The notes beneath the pieces were generated by a model. That model saw only the letters and a program-made list of their open reading frames with translations. It was not told the origin of the DNA and did no database searches. A program made the position numbers and the translations under genes. Positions 1-9,286 of a DNA stretch of 34,671 nt are shown here, piece after piece. How positions within the stretch are numbered: position 1 is the first letter of the stretch; every line of letters starts with the position of its first letter. Source of the DNA: Bacteroidales bacterium (lineage in GTDB: Bacteria > Bacteroidota > Bacteroidia > Bacteroidales > P3); the NCBI GenBank assembly GCA_017940465.1, contig JAGAYN010000010.1, forward strand, positions 1-34,671. Direction: 5' to 3'.

Positions 1-95
1 ATGCCTAACTCCTTGGATACCTGTTTCGCACTCTTGCCCGAAAGGCATCTTCTCACCGCCTGCTCTCGCTCTTTTACACTGTGTCTTTTGCTCAT
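1..95 (-). CDS. IS3-family transposase OrfA, N-terminal fragment (runs off window)
   Basis: Only the first 31 codons are present. The minus-strand peptide starts MSKRHSVKEREQAVRRCLSG and continues with KSAKQVSKELG. This is the amphipathic helix-turn-helix start typical of IS3/IS150-type OrfA proteins, which bind the element ends and are joined to the DDE catalytic OrfB by programmed frameshifting. The ATG is at 95-93, 46 bases inside the IS end and just after a perfect hairpin. The catalytic part is not in view, so activity cannot be judged. It could belong to another HTH transposase family, but the terminal repeat next to it supports IS3. Confidence 0.7.
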   Translation of the reverse strand, partial: MSKRHSVKEREQAVRRCLSGKSAKQVSKELG

Positions 96-102
96 AACAA
101 AA

Positions 103-132
103 CCCCGAAAGTTTTTTGTCCAACTTTCGGGG
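103..132 (-). repeat. Perfect 11-bp inverted repeat inside the IS end
   Basis: Positions 103-113 (CCCCGAAAGTT) and 122-132 (AACTTTCGGGG) are perfect reverse complements with an 8-base loop. The stem lies between the IS tip and the transposase start codon. In IS elements such hairpins can shield the transposase from read-through transcription by sequestering its translation start or by terminating transcription. That role is inferred here. Confidence 0.7.
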
Positions 133-141
133 GTCATTACA

Positions 142-252
142 TTCAAGCTCCTTCAGCAAGCGTGCATAGTCGTTTGCCAAGGAACGATAGCGTTTTCCCA
201 AAGTCTTCAACTCCCTGTTGAATCCCTTGGATGATACAATATTACAACTCAT
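142..252 (-). pseudogene. RelE/ParE-type toxin, 5' fragment interrupted by the IS
   Basis: The frame starts at ATG 252, overlapping the antitoxin stop by 11 bases as is usual for type II toxin-antitoxin pairs. The native part reads MSCNIVSSKGFNRELKTLGK, then RYRSLANDYARLLKELE, and stops matching at the IS boundary (37 codons). The pattern of a short N-terminal strand, an F-x-R-E-L-K-x-L-x-K-x-Y-x-S-L helix and a D-x-x-x-L-L-x-E-L helix is that of RelE-like mRNA interferases, which normally run to about 90-110 residues. The C-terminal beta-sheet with the catalytic residues is missing. The frame stays open into the IS to the window edge, so a fusion peptide could be made, but it should not be an active toxin. 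Confidence 0.65.
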
Positions 253-523
253 TCAACACCTCCCATGCACTAGGCAGTTCAATCAGTCCCTGCTCATAAA
301 GCTTGGCTTCACGCACGCCCTCGACGATGCTGTCGAGGATATACTCCTTGCTGCCGCGCTTGGGCTTGGCCTTGCGAGCAGCGGAGGGGGACTTGGCAGA
401 GGCGGACTTGGCCTTGTTGCCAGAGTCGCTGTACTTGATGCCCATGCCTTTGAACATGTCGACGAAGGTGTCGTAGTAAGCCGCGGGCATATCCACGGTG
501 ATGGGGCGGATGGTTTGATTCAT
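242..523 (-). CDS. Antitoxin of a RelE-type toxin-antitoxin pair (93 aa)
   Basis: This small protein would neutralise the toxin encoded directly downstream. Residues 1-32 form a compact start (MNQTIRPITVDMPAAYYDTF...). Residues 33-58 are a low-complexity Ala/Lys/Ser linker. Residues 59-93 form an amphipathic helix ending in SAWEVLNEL, very like the C-termini of Bacteroidota RelE-partner antitoxins, where this tail wraps the toxin. The stop overlaps the toxin start (ATGAGTTGTAA). Because the toxin is broken by an IS, this gene now looks like an orphan antitoxin. It lies 44 bases downstream of tyrS on the same strand. The role is inferred from context and C-terminal resemblance; no DNA-binding domain was positively identified. 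Confidence 0.65.
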   Translation of the reverse strand: MNQTIRPITVDMPAAYYDTFVDMFKGMGIKYSDSGNKAKSASAKSPSAARKAKPKRGSKEYILDSIVEGVREAKLYEQGLIELPSAWEVLNEL

Positions 524-567
524 GGCTGCAGTGTTTTTGTGGATAACGCAGTGGTGGGCAAAATATT

Positions 568-1845
<1,278 letters not shown>

Positions 1846-1884
1846 CTATATATTATATAAAGAATACATTTTATTTACTATCAG

Positions 1885-1918
1885 AAAGGAGGTACTGCCT
1901 GCGGGCGGTACCTCCTTT
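1885..1918 (-). terminator. Rho-independent-type terminator of the 1941-5198 gene
   Basis: Arms 1885-1895 (AAAGGAGGTAC) and 1908-1918 (GTACCTCCTTT) are perfectly complementary. The stem extends inward by four more pairs, one a G-T, to a TGCG loop. On the minus strand it lies 23 bases after the stop codon of the T9SS protein gene and before tyrS. There is only a short T run, so it could also act bidirectionally or as an mRNA 3'-end stabiliser. Confidence 0.8.
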
Positions 1919-1940
1919 TCAGTGCTTTTCCACGCCCAGA

Positions 1941-4900
1941 CTATCGCACCATCATCTTGGTGGCGGCGGTGTGGCCGCCGATGATGACGTTGACCAGGTA
2001 CATGCCCTTGGAGAGGCCCTCGGTGGAGAGGGTGAACGACTGCTTGCCCTCGGTGGCGTAGCCCAGGTTGCGGTCCACAACGCAACGGCCGTTGAGGTCG
2101 TAGACACGCAGGACGGCGCGGCCGGCCACAGCGGAGGTCAGCTCAAGGGTGGCCTCGGTGGTGACGGGGTTGGGATAGAGGCTGACGCTGTTGAGGCCGA
2201 CACCGCTGACGGTGGGGATGCCGACAACAGGAGTATAGTCCACCGAGTCGACAATCTCATTGACACGGTCGGTGACATAGCTCATGTCCATGAAGACACC
2301 GCGGCCGTTGGTGCCGAAGTAAATGGCGCGCGGCCACTTGGTCTTGGCAAAGACGTAGTTATTGGCGTTGATGCCGATATGGCTGAGGTTGCGGCGGAGG
2401 GGGAGCTTCTTGGTCTGCTGGAACATGGCGGTGACCGGAATCTCGGGGATTTTCTCATAGAGCTGCCATTGGCTGTTGCCCTGCTTGGTGTAGACACCCT
2501 TCTCGGTACCCACGTAGATAATGCCGGTGGAATCCTCGACCAGGGCGCAGTAGGCAGGAATCTGGGGAGCACTCTCCAGAGCGATGGGGACGATGGTGGC
2601 GGTGCTGCTGGCATTCTCCACAATCATCACATTGGGGCTGATATCGACATAGCTGAAGCCATCGAAGGTGAGAATGAGGCGGTCCTCGCCGGCACGCGGG
2701 TCGACGGCGATGGAGCTGATGCCGCGCGGGATCCACTTGTTGCCTGCATACTTGAGGGTGTCCACCTTCAGCTCACGGAAGTCGTTGCGGTAGGTCATAG
2801 CCTTGCACAGCTGGTCGCCATTGGGGTTGGAGAAGTCCATCTTCTCGAAGCCGCTGATGCGGAAGAGCATGGAGCGCTGGTTGCTGAGGTCATAGGCGCT
2901 GACGTAGACGTAGCGGCCGTTGTTGCTGATGACGGCGTTGCGGACGTAGGTGTTCTCGAACTCGGAGCCTGTATAGCGGCTGATGGCGAAGATGGGGGCC
3001 CACCAATGGTACTTCTCAGCCTGCTCGGAAGAGAGCTGCGTGCCGGAGGTGCCAGACTCCCACACCTTGGTGAAGTCGGTGGCGGACCAGGAATACCATA
3101 CGGCCGAGGTCGCGACGGCAGCCTGGCCATCGTAGGCGACGGTGACCATACGGGACTGGACGGGGTTGCGCACCACGATGCTGTCGCCCGCCAGCTGATT
3201 GGCGGTGAACTCATACTCGAAGGGGTAGTCGGCGTGGCCGCGGCTGGAGAAGACGGCACGGTCGTGGGCCTTGATCTGGAACTTGGAGCCACGATTGGCG
3301 CCGTTGGAGGCGGCATTGATCCAGATGGTGTCCCACTCGCCGGTGCTTTCGTTGCGGCGGAAGATGTAGCCGAGGGTGTCGATAGCGGCCTTGACGGTGC
3401 TGTTGAAGACGGTGTTGGTGTCGGTCTCCCAGAGGTAGAGTTGGCCGAGGGTGGGGCCGCCGGAGATGGCGTCGGTCATGAAGCTCTGGCCGGTAGTCCA
3501 GGTGGTGGTGTTGAGGTAGTCCATATAGTCGGCATAGGAGCGGCCGAGCATGGCGTTGCCGGTCGAGGTGAAGATGGTGCGGCGCGACTGCGGGGCGTAC
3601 TGCTGGAAGGAGGAGGTGGCCACCTGGCCGCCGTCACCCGCCTGCCAGAGTACGTTGGCGTCGTGGTTGAAGTTGCCCAGCGAGCCGTCGTCGAACCACG
3701 AGAGGCGGGGCTCGCCGCCGACGTGGGTCAGGATGGGCTCGATGATGGGGCAGCTGTTGCCGTCGGCGCCGAGCAGGACGGTGCCGTCAGGGGCCACGGA
3801 GAGGCCGTTCACGCTGATGGTGTTCAGGCCGCGGTTGACGTTGGCATAGCCGTTGAAGAACTCGTTGGTCTCGAAGACGCCGCCGTTGGTGGCGATGTAG
3901 AAGCGGTTGTAGAGTTCGCCTTCATAGGTGAACGGAACGGCCAGCAGGTCGTTGATACCGGAATGGACAAAGCTGGAATTGTTGAACACGCGGTCCATGT
4001 AGTCGCCCGTGACGGGGCGCTGGTACATGAGGCTGAACTCGTTGGAGGAGGCGGCGGTCCACTGGTAGTAGGAGTTCTCCACATAGCCCTGGCCGATCCA
4101 GAGGTCGGTGCCGCCGATGATGATGCGTTTGGGGTTCTTGGGGTCCACGCAGAGGGTGCCGGAGGTGGTGCCGGAGGTGTAGGAGAAGGGGAGGACCGAG
4201 GAGGTGGTGAGGGTGGTCCAGGTCTGCCCGTTGGTGGTGAGGTAGACACCTGCCATGTAGCCGTACCTGTTGATGGCCATGGCATAGAGGTATTCCGGGT
4301 CGTTGGGGGCCACGGCCAGGAGGAAGGTCGCGTTGTCGATGAAGTCGGGATTGGAGGTGGTGATGTCCACCACCGAGGCGGCGATGGCGTCGTCGGGCAG
4401 CGTGGCGTCGCCTATGCGGTAGAGCTTGGCGCCCTCGGGATCCATGGCGCCGTACGCCACGGTGGAGGCATAGACGATGCGGTGCTGGCGGACCACCTTG
4501 ACGTCGCGGATGGTGCCGGGCACCACCTGCACGCCGAGCTGGTAGCCCCAGGCACCGCCCTGCACGTCGCTGTCGGCCACAGCCCAGCGGTAGAGGCCGT
4601 CGGTGGCGGCGACGAAGAGGTAGGTGGTGTCGTTGCGACGGATGTAGTCGAGGGCGTAGATGCCCGAGAAGCGGTTGTCGTCGGTCTCGGCGAGCATGGT
4701 GAAGGAGCCGTCGGCGGGGTCGTAGCGGAAGACGCCGCAGCCGCCGCGGTTGAGGCTGTACATGCTGCTGCCGAAGTTGCCCAGCGGGGCGCCGGTGCCG
4801 ATGAAGATGGCGCCGTCAGGGGCGGCGATCATGGCGTTGATGGGGAGGGCCACCTCGCGCCCGTCTTCCTCGCGGACATAGCGGATGTAGTGCCACATGT

Positions 4901-5198
4901 CGAGGGTGCCGGCGAGCTGTTCGCGGCGGGCCTGGCCCATCCGCTCGTCGCGGGAATAGAGTGCGCGGAGCACGTCGGGGTTGGTGGTGCGGACGAAGAG
5001 TCCGCCGTTGGCACTGCCGGCGTAGATGGTGGTGTCGCCGGGCTGAAGTGTGCCGAGGGCGAGGCTTGTTACCTTGCCGCTGATGTTCGTGGGGCCGATT
5101 TCATAGAAATTGCTATCCGCGTTCTGGGCGGTCGCCGACCCTCCGGCCAAAGTAATCAGGCCCACAAAGAGGCCGAACAATACTCTGTTTTTCTTCAT
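1941..5198 (-). CDS. Secreted beta-propeller-like protein with T9SS type A sorting domain (1085 aa)
   Basis: A signal peptide (MKKNRVLFGLFVGLITLAGG, ending near SATAQ) is followed by a long region beginning EIGPTNISGKVTSLALG. Repeated blocks such as TTIYAGSANGGLFV, GAIFIGTG, RIIIGGTDLW and GIIYVGTEKGVY have the spacing of BNR/sortilin-like beta-propeller blades. The last 75 or so residues start SVSLYPNPVTTEATLELTS and end GMYLVNVIIGGHTAATKMMV, a type A T9SS C-terminal sorting domain. The protein should cross the outer membrane by T9SS and be anchored at the cell surface or released. No catalytic motif was recognised, so the substrate or partner is unknown. It is a single-gene unit with a -7 element upstream and a hairpin downstream. 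Confidence 0.85.
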   Translation of the reverse strand: MKKNRVLFGLFVGLITLAGGSATAQNADSNFYEIGPTNISGKVTSLALGTLQPGDTTIYAGSANGGLFVRTTNPDVLRALYSRDERMGQARREQLAGTLDMWHYIRYVREEDGREVALPINAMIAAPDGAIFIGTGAPLGNFGSSMYSLNRGGCGVFRYDPADGSFTMLAETDDNRFSGIYALDYIRRNDTTYLFVAATDGLYRWAVADSDVQGGAWGYQLGVQVVPGTIRDVKVVRQHRIVYASTVAYGAMDPEGAKLYRIGDATLPDDAIAASVVDITTSNPDFIDNATFLLAVAPNDPEYLYAMAINRYGYMAGVYLTTNGQTWTTLTTSSVLPFSYTSGTTSGTLCVDPKNPKRIIIGGTDLWIGQGYVENSYYQWTAASSNEFSLMYQRPVTGDYMDRVFNNSSFVHSGINDLLAVPFTYEGELYNRFYIATNGGVFETNEFFNGYANVNRGLNTISVNGLSVAPDGTVLLGADGNSCPIIEPILTHVGGEPRLSWFDDGSLGNFNHDANVLWQAGDGGQVATSSFQQYAPQSRRTIFTSTGNAMLGRSYADYMDYLNTTTWTTGQSFMTDAISGGPTLGQLYLWETDTNTVFNSTVKAAIDTLGYIFRRNESTGEWDTIWINAASNGANRGSKFQIKAHDRAVFSSRGHADYPFEYEFTANQLAGDSIVVRNPVQSRMVTVAYDGQAAVATSAVWYSWSATDFTKVWESGTSGTQLSSEQAEKYHWWAPIFAISRYTGSEFENTYVRNAVISNNGRYVYVSAYDLSNQRSMLFRISGFEKMDFSNPNGDQLCKAMTYRNDFRELKVDTLKYAGNKWIPRGISSIAVDPRAGEDRLILTFDGFSYVDISPNVMIVENASSTATIVPIALESAPQIPAYCALVEDSTGIIYVGTEKGVYTKQGNSQWQLYEKIPEIPVTAMFQQTKKLPLRRNLSHIGINANNYVFAKTKWPRAIYFGTNGRGVFMDMSYVTDRVNEIVDSVDYTPVVGIPTVSGVGLNSVSLYPNPVTTEATLELTSAVAGRAVLRVYDLNGRCVVDRNLGYATEGKQSFTLSTEGLSKGMYLVNVIIGGHTAATKMMVR

Positions 5199-5251
5199 AA
5201 GTTGGTAATTATTAATTAGTTATTCTATTTCTTCGTTGTTAAATCAATGCA

Positions 5252-5259
5252 CAAAGATA
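5252..5259 (-). promoter_or_regulatory. Bacteroidota -7 promoter element for the 1941-5198 gene
   Basis: On the minus strand the sequence is TATCTTTG, an exact match to TAnnTTTG, the -7 element recognised by the Bacteroidota primary sigma factor. It lies 53 bases before the ATG at 5198, giving an AT-rich leader. No TTTG -33 element is visible at the usual spacing. Confidence 0.6.
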
Positions 5260-5343
5260 CAACTTTTTTTATATATAGGGCCATTTTATTTCATTTTCGG
5301 CACATTTTTTTTTCAACACCCCCTGTGGACAGCCACGGTCTTC

Positions 5344-5425
5344 CTCCGAGACAACTCCGTGTCAACTCCGAGTCAACTCCGAGTTTCTCCGACACACGTC
5401 CGAGTCATGTCCGACACCCCTCCGG
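5344..5425 (+). repeat. 11-bp-period tandem array, copy A
   Basis: The word TCCG recurs at 5345, 5356, 5367, 5378, 5388, 5399, 5410 and 5421, so spacing is 11 bases with one step of 10. The first units are near-identical (GTCAACTCCGA type) and the later ones degenerate outside TCCG. The core 5344-5384 matches 17300-17340 at 40 of 41 bases. Both copies have the same orientation and lie upstream of a plus-strand promoter. The function is unknown; the spacing close to a helical turn would place the words on one face of the DNA. Confidence 0.85.
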
Positions 5426-5469
5426 GTCGGCAGCCGTTTAAAAAAATGAGCGGCGGCACAATAAAAGCG

Positions 5470-5477
5470 TATTTTTG
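5470..5477 (+). promoter_or_regulatory. -7 promoter element for the moxR-bat operon
   Basis: TATTTTTG matches TAnnTTTG exactly and lies 45 bases before the moxR ATG at 5523. No good -33 TTTG is visible at about 19 bases upstream. The 11-bp array ends about 45 bases upstream and could therefore influence this promoter. Confidence 0.6.
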
Positions 5478-5522
5478 CAGTTATAAGGCTTGTCAAAAAG
5501 AGAAAAGACACAACAAAGATAT

Positions 5523-6514
<992 letters not shown>

Positions 6515-6518
<4 letters not shown>

Positions 6519-7378
6519 ACGAAGACATCATCAAGAAAGTACGCAAGATAGAAATCAAGGCGCGGGGGCTTTCGCAGCAGATGTTCAGCGGCGAATACCA
6601 CTCCGCCTTCAAGGGGCGCGGCATGGTGTTCAGCGAAGTGCGCGAATACCAGTACGGCGACGACGTGCGCAACATCGACTGGAACGTCACCGCCCGCCTG
6701 GCCCACCCCTACGTGAAGGTGTTCGAGGAAGAGCGCGAACTGACGGTGATGCTCCTGGTGGACGTCAGCGGAAGCAACCGCTTCGGCACCCACAACCAGT
6801 TCAAGGAGGAGCTGGCCGCCGAGGTGGCCGCCACCCTGGCCTTCAGCGCCATCGCCAACAACGACAAGGTGGGCGTCATCCTCTTCAGCGACCGCATAGA
6901 GAAATTCATCCCCCCCAAGAAGGGCCGCTCGCACATCCTGCGCATCATCCGCGAACTCATCACCTACCGCCCCGAGAGCAACGGCACCGACATCAGCCTG
7001 GCCCTCGGCTACTTCGCCAACGTCATCAAGAAACGCTGCACCACCTTCCTGCTGAGCGACTTCTACGACACGGGCTACGCCGACGCCGTGAAGCTGGCCG
7101 CCGGCAAGCACGACCTGGTGGCCCTGCGCCTGGTGGACCGCCGCGAGGAGCACCTGGAAAACCTCGGACTGGTGAAATTCTACGACCCCGAGAGCACACG
7201 CACCCTGTGGGTCGACACCGGCTCCGCCGCCGTCCGCCGCCGCGCCGACGAACACTACGCCCTGCGCCGGCAGGAAGTGGAGACCGTCATGCGCCGCTAT
7301 GGCGTCGACATGGCCACCATGCACACCGGCGAGGACTTCGTCAAGCCGCTCAAAGGGCTGCTGGCACGGCGGAGCTAA
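6515..7378 (+). CDS. DUF58 family protein of the Bat locus (287 aa)
   Basis: DUF58 proteins carry a VWA-like fold and are almost always encoded beside moxR. The signature YGDDVRNIDWNVTARL is near residues 47-62. A degenerate MIDAS (VDVSGSNRFG) follows near 86-95, and a later SDFYDTGY segment corresponds to the usual conserved Asp in the second half. No membrane segment is evident, so it is probably cytosolic or peripheral and may dock to the MoxR ATPase. It starts at GTG 6515, overlapping the moxR stop (GTGA). The length of 287 fits the Bacteroidota subgroup. The molecular activity of the family is not established. Confidence 0.9.
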
Positions 7379-7391
7379 GACCAACCAAGCA

Positions 7392-8297
7392 ATGAAGACC
7401 CCCATGAAACCAAGACATATCATCCTGTTGGCGGCCGCCCTGTGGAGCCTGATGCCGGCGGCGGGCCGCGCCCAGGCGGTGGCCTCCCTCAGCGCGGACA
7501 CCATCCTCCTGGGCGACCAGACCACCCTCACCGTCCGCCAGGCCCGCAACTACCCCTCGACCGACATGCTCTCGCGCGGCGGCATCGTGGCCCTCGAGCA
7601 GCACTTCGACACCGCCTCCAACACACAGACCACCCTCCTCACCTGCTTCGAGCCCGGCGACCGCTTCCTGCACCTCGGCCCCGACGACTCGCTCCTGCTC
7701 GTGGTGCTCGACGTGGAAGTCGACACCTCGGCCCAGGCCGACATACGCGACATCGCCGACATCGAGCGCATCCCCTACACCTTCTGGGAGGTGTTCCGCT
7801 GGGTGCTGCCGGCACTGGGCCTGCTGGCCGCAGCCCTGCTCGCCTGGTGGCTCTACACACACCGGAAGAAAATCCAGCAAGTGCTGGGCACCGCCGCACC
7901 CGTCGACACCCGCACCCCCGAGCAACGCGCCCTCGACACCCTCGAGGAATTGCGCACACGCAAACTCTGGCAAGGCGGCAAAGTCAAGGAATACCACACC
8001 GAACTCACCGACGCCGTGCGCCGCTTCATCGAGGAAAGCACCTCCATCCGCGCCACCGACATGACCAGCGACCAGACCGTCGAGGCCGTGGCCGACGGAC
8101 GCTGGGGGGTGGACCTCCAGCCGCTGCGCGACATCTTCACCACGGCCGACCTCGTCAAGTTCGCCAAAAGCGAGCCCCTCCCCAGCGAACACGACCGCTC
8201 CATGGCCAACGCCGTGGCCTTCGTGCGCCAGATGTGGCAGCAGGTGAAGCCCGCCGAGGCCGGGCCCAAGGCAGAAAAGGAGGCCGCCGATGAGTAG
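7392..8297 (+). CDS. Membrane protein of the Bat locus, between DUF58 and BatA (301 aa)
   Basis: An N-terminal signal peptide (MKTPMKPRHIILLAAALWSL, cleavage near GRAQA) leads to a small periplasmic beta-rich domain. One membrane helix lies near residues 137-156 (VLPALGLLAAALLAWWLYTH) and a charged cytosolic C-terminal domain of about 140 residues follows (TPEQRALDTLEELRTRKLWQ). A protein with this layout commonly sits at this position in Bacteroidota bat loci, and the C-terminal half resembles that of BatD-type proteins. Function is unknown; it is presumably a membrane partner of the VWA proteins. Start choice: ATG 7392, with 7404 possible. Its stop overlaps the batA start by 8 bases. Confidence 0.75.
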   Translation: MKTPMKPRHIILLAAALWSLMPAAGRAQAVASLSADTILLGDQTTLTVRQARNYPSTDMLSRGGIVALEQHFDTASNTQTTLLTCFEPGDRFLHLGPDDSLLLVVLDVEVDTSAQADIRDIADIERIPYTFWEVFRWVLPALGLLAAALLAWWLYTHRKKIQQVLGTAAPVDTRTPEQRALDTLEELRTRKLWQGGKVKEYHTELTDAVRRFIEESTSIRATDMTSDQTVEAVADGRWGVDLQPLRDIFTTADLVKFAKSEPLPSEHDRSMANAVAFVRQMWQQVKPAEAGPKAEKEAADE

Positions 8298-9282
8298 CAT
8301 CACCTTCGCCCACCCGTGGTGGCTGCTGGGACTGGTGCTGGTGCCGCTGATGGCGGCATGGTACCTCTGGCGCTACCGCAAGCAGGAAGCCGCCCTGCAG
8401 CACTCGGACATCGCCCTCTTCGACGGCGTAAAACCAAGCCTCCGCGTCCGCCTGCGCTGGCTGCCCTACGCCCTGCGCGTGGCGGCCGTGGCCGCCATGG
8501 TGGTGGCCCTGGCACGCCCTCAAAGCCAACTCAGCCGCCAGGAGATGACCGTCGAAGGCATCGACATCGTGCTCGCCATGGACATCTCCGGCTCCATGCT
8601 GGCCGAAGACTTCAAGCCCAACCGCCTGGAAGCCGCCAAGAAAGTGGCCGCCGACTTCATCGACGGGCGCAAGAACGACCGCATGGGCCTCGTGGTCTTC
8701 GCCGGCGAAGCCTTCACCCAGGTGCCCCTCACCATCGACCACCAGGTGCTCCTCAAGCAACTCGGCTCCCTCAAGAGCGGCATCATCCGCGACGGCACCG
8801 CCCTCGGCGACGGCCTGGCCACCGCCATCAACCGCATCAAGGACAGCGAGGCCGAAAGCAAGGTCATCATCCTGCTCACCGACGGCGTGAACAACCAGGG
8901 CAGCGTGGACCCCCTCTCGGCCGCCGAAATCGCCGCACTCTACAACATACGGCTCTACACCATCGGCATCGGCTCCCTCGGCAAAGCACCCTTCCCCTTC
9001 CGCGACCCGTTCGGACGCGTGCACTACCAAAACATCGACGTCGAAATCGACGAGCCCCTCATGCAGCAGATGTCCGCCGCCACCGGCGACGGACGCTACT
9101 TCCGCGCCACCAACAAGAAGGCCCTCGAGGAGATATTCAGCCAGATCGACGAGATGGAGACCTCCAGAATCGACGTCACCCAATACGCCCAGACCCGCGA
9201 CGAGCACCACCCCTGGCTGTGGCTCGCCCTTGCGGCGCTGCTGCTCGAAGCCCTCCTGAGGCACGTATGGCTAAAGAAATGA
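8290..9282 (+). CDS. batA: BatA, VWA-domain inner-membrane protein (330 aa)
   Basis: BatA belongs to the Bacteroides aerotolerance locus; its biochemical role is unresolved but it is a membrane-anchored von Willebrand factor A protein. Membrane helices lie near residues 9-27 and 60-76 and at the C-terminus near 308-326. Between them is a VWA domain with an intact MIDAS: DISGS at 98-102, a Thr in DGTALGDGL, and LLTDGVNN. Metal-dependent protein binding on the periplasmic side is therefore plausible. The length matches the family (about 325-335). It overlaps the preceding gene by 8 bases and is followed 4 bases later by batB. Confidence 0.93.
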   Translation: MSSITFAHPWWLLGLVLVPLMAAWYLWRYRKQEAALQHSDIALFDGVKPSLRVRLRWLPYALRVAAVAAMVVALARPQSQLSRQEMTVEGIDIVLAMDISGSMLAEDFKPNRLEAAKKVAADFIDGRKNDRMGLVVFAGEAFTQVPLTIDHQVLLKQLGSLKSGIIRDGTALGDGLATAINRIKDSEAESKVIILLTDGVNNQGSVDPLSAAEIAALYNIRLYTIGIGSLGKAPFPFRDPFGRVHYQNIDVEIDEPLMQQMSAATGDGRYFRATNKKALEEIFSQIDEMETSRIDVTQYAQTRDEHHPWLWLALAALLLEALLRHVWLKK

Positions 9283-9286
9283 ACAC

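Larger units (their letters stand above)
1..141 (-). mobile_element. End of an IS3-family (IS150-like) insertion sequence, partial
   Basis: On the minus strand the element begins TGTAATGACCCCCGAAAGTT, which resembles the terminal inverted repeats of IS150-group IS3 elements (TG start, a GACCCC-like block, then GTTGGACA). Just inside lies the start of an OrfA-like reading frame. The outer boundary is placed at 141 because the toxin reading frame matches its family up to that base and not beyond. The rest of the element, its second inverted repeat and any target-site duplication lie outside the window. Family assignment rests on the terminal sequence and the first 31 codons of OrfA only. Confidence 0.75.
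5199..5522. other. Divergent intergenic region: two promoters plus an 11-bp repeat array
   Basis: This gap of 324 bases separates the minus-strand T9SS protein gene from the plus-strand moxR-bat gene run. It is AT-rich at both edges and GC-rich in the middle. It contains a TAnnTTTG element on each strand (5252-5259 minus, 5470-5477 plus) and the 11-bp-period array at 5344-5425. No convincing small gene was seen. Confidence 0.8.

Noticed and set aside
1-234. A 77-codon plus-strand ORF at the window start
   Set aside because: It is the antisense of the IS3 OrfA start and toxin fragment; the minus strand has recognisable protein similarity.
1846-1884. A TAnnTTTG promoter for tyrS in the AT-rich gap
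   Set aside because: On the minus strand only TATTCTTT-like approximations are present, without the final G and with no -33 element, so I did not call it.
1971-5219. A 1082-codon open frame on the plus strand, antisense to the T9SS propeller gene
   Set aside because: It mirrors the real gene codon for codon and arises from high GC at third positions. Its Gly/Val/Ala/Asp-rich peptide has no domain, while the minus-strand protein has a signal peptide and sorting domain.
5344-5425. The 11-bp array as a CRISPR
   Set aside because: The units are contiguous at 11 bases with no spacers of 25-45 bases and no cas genes nearby.
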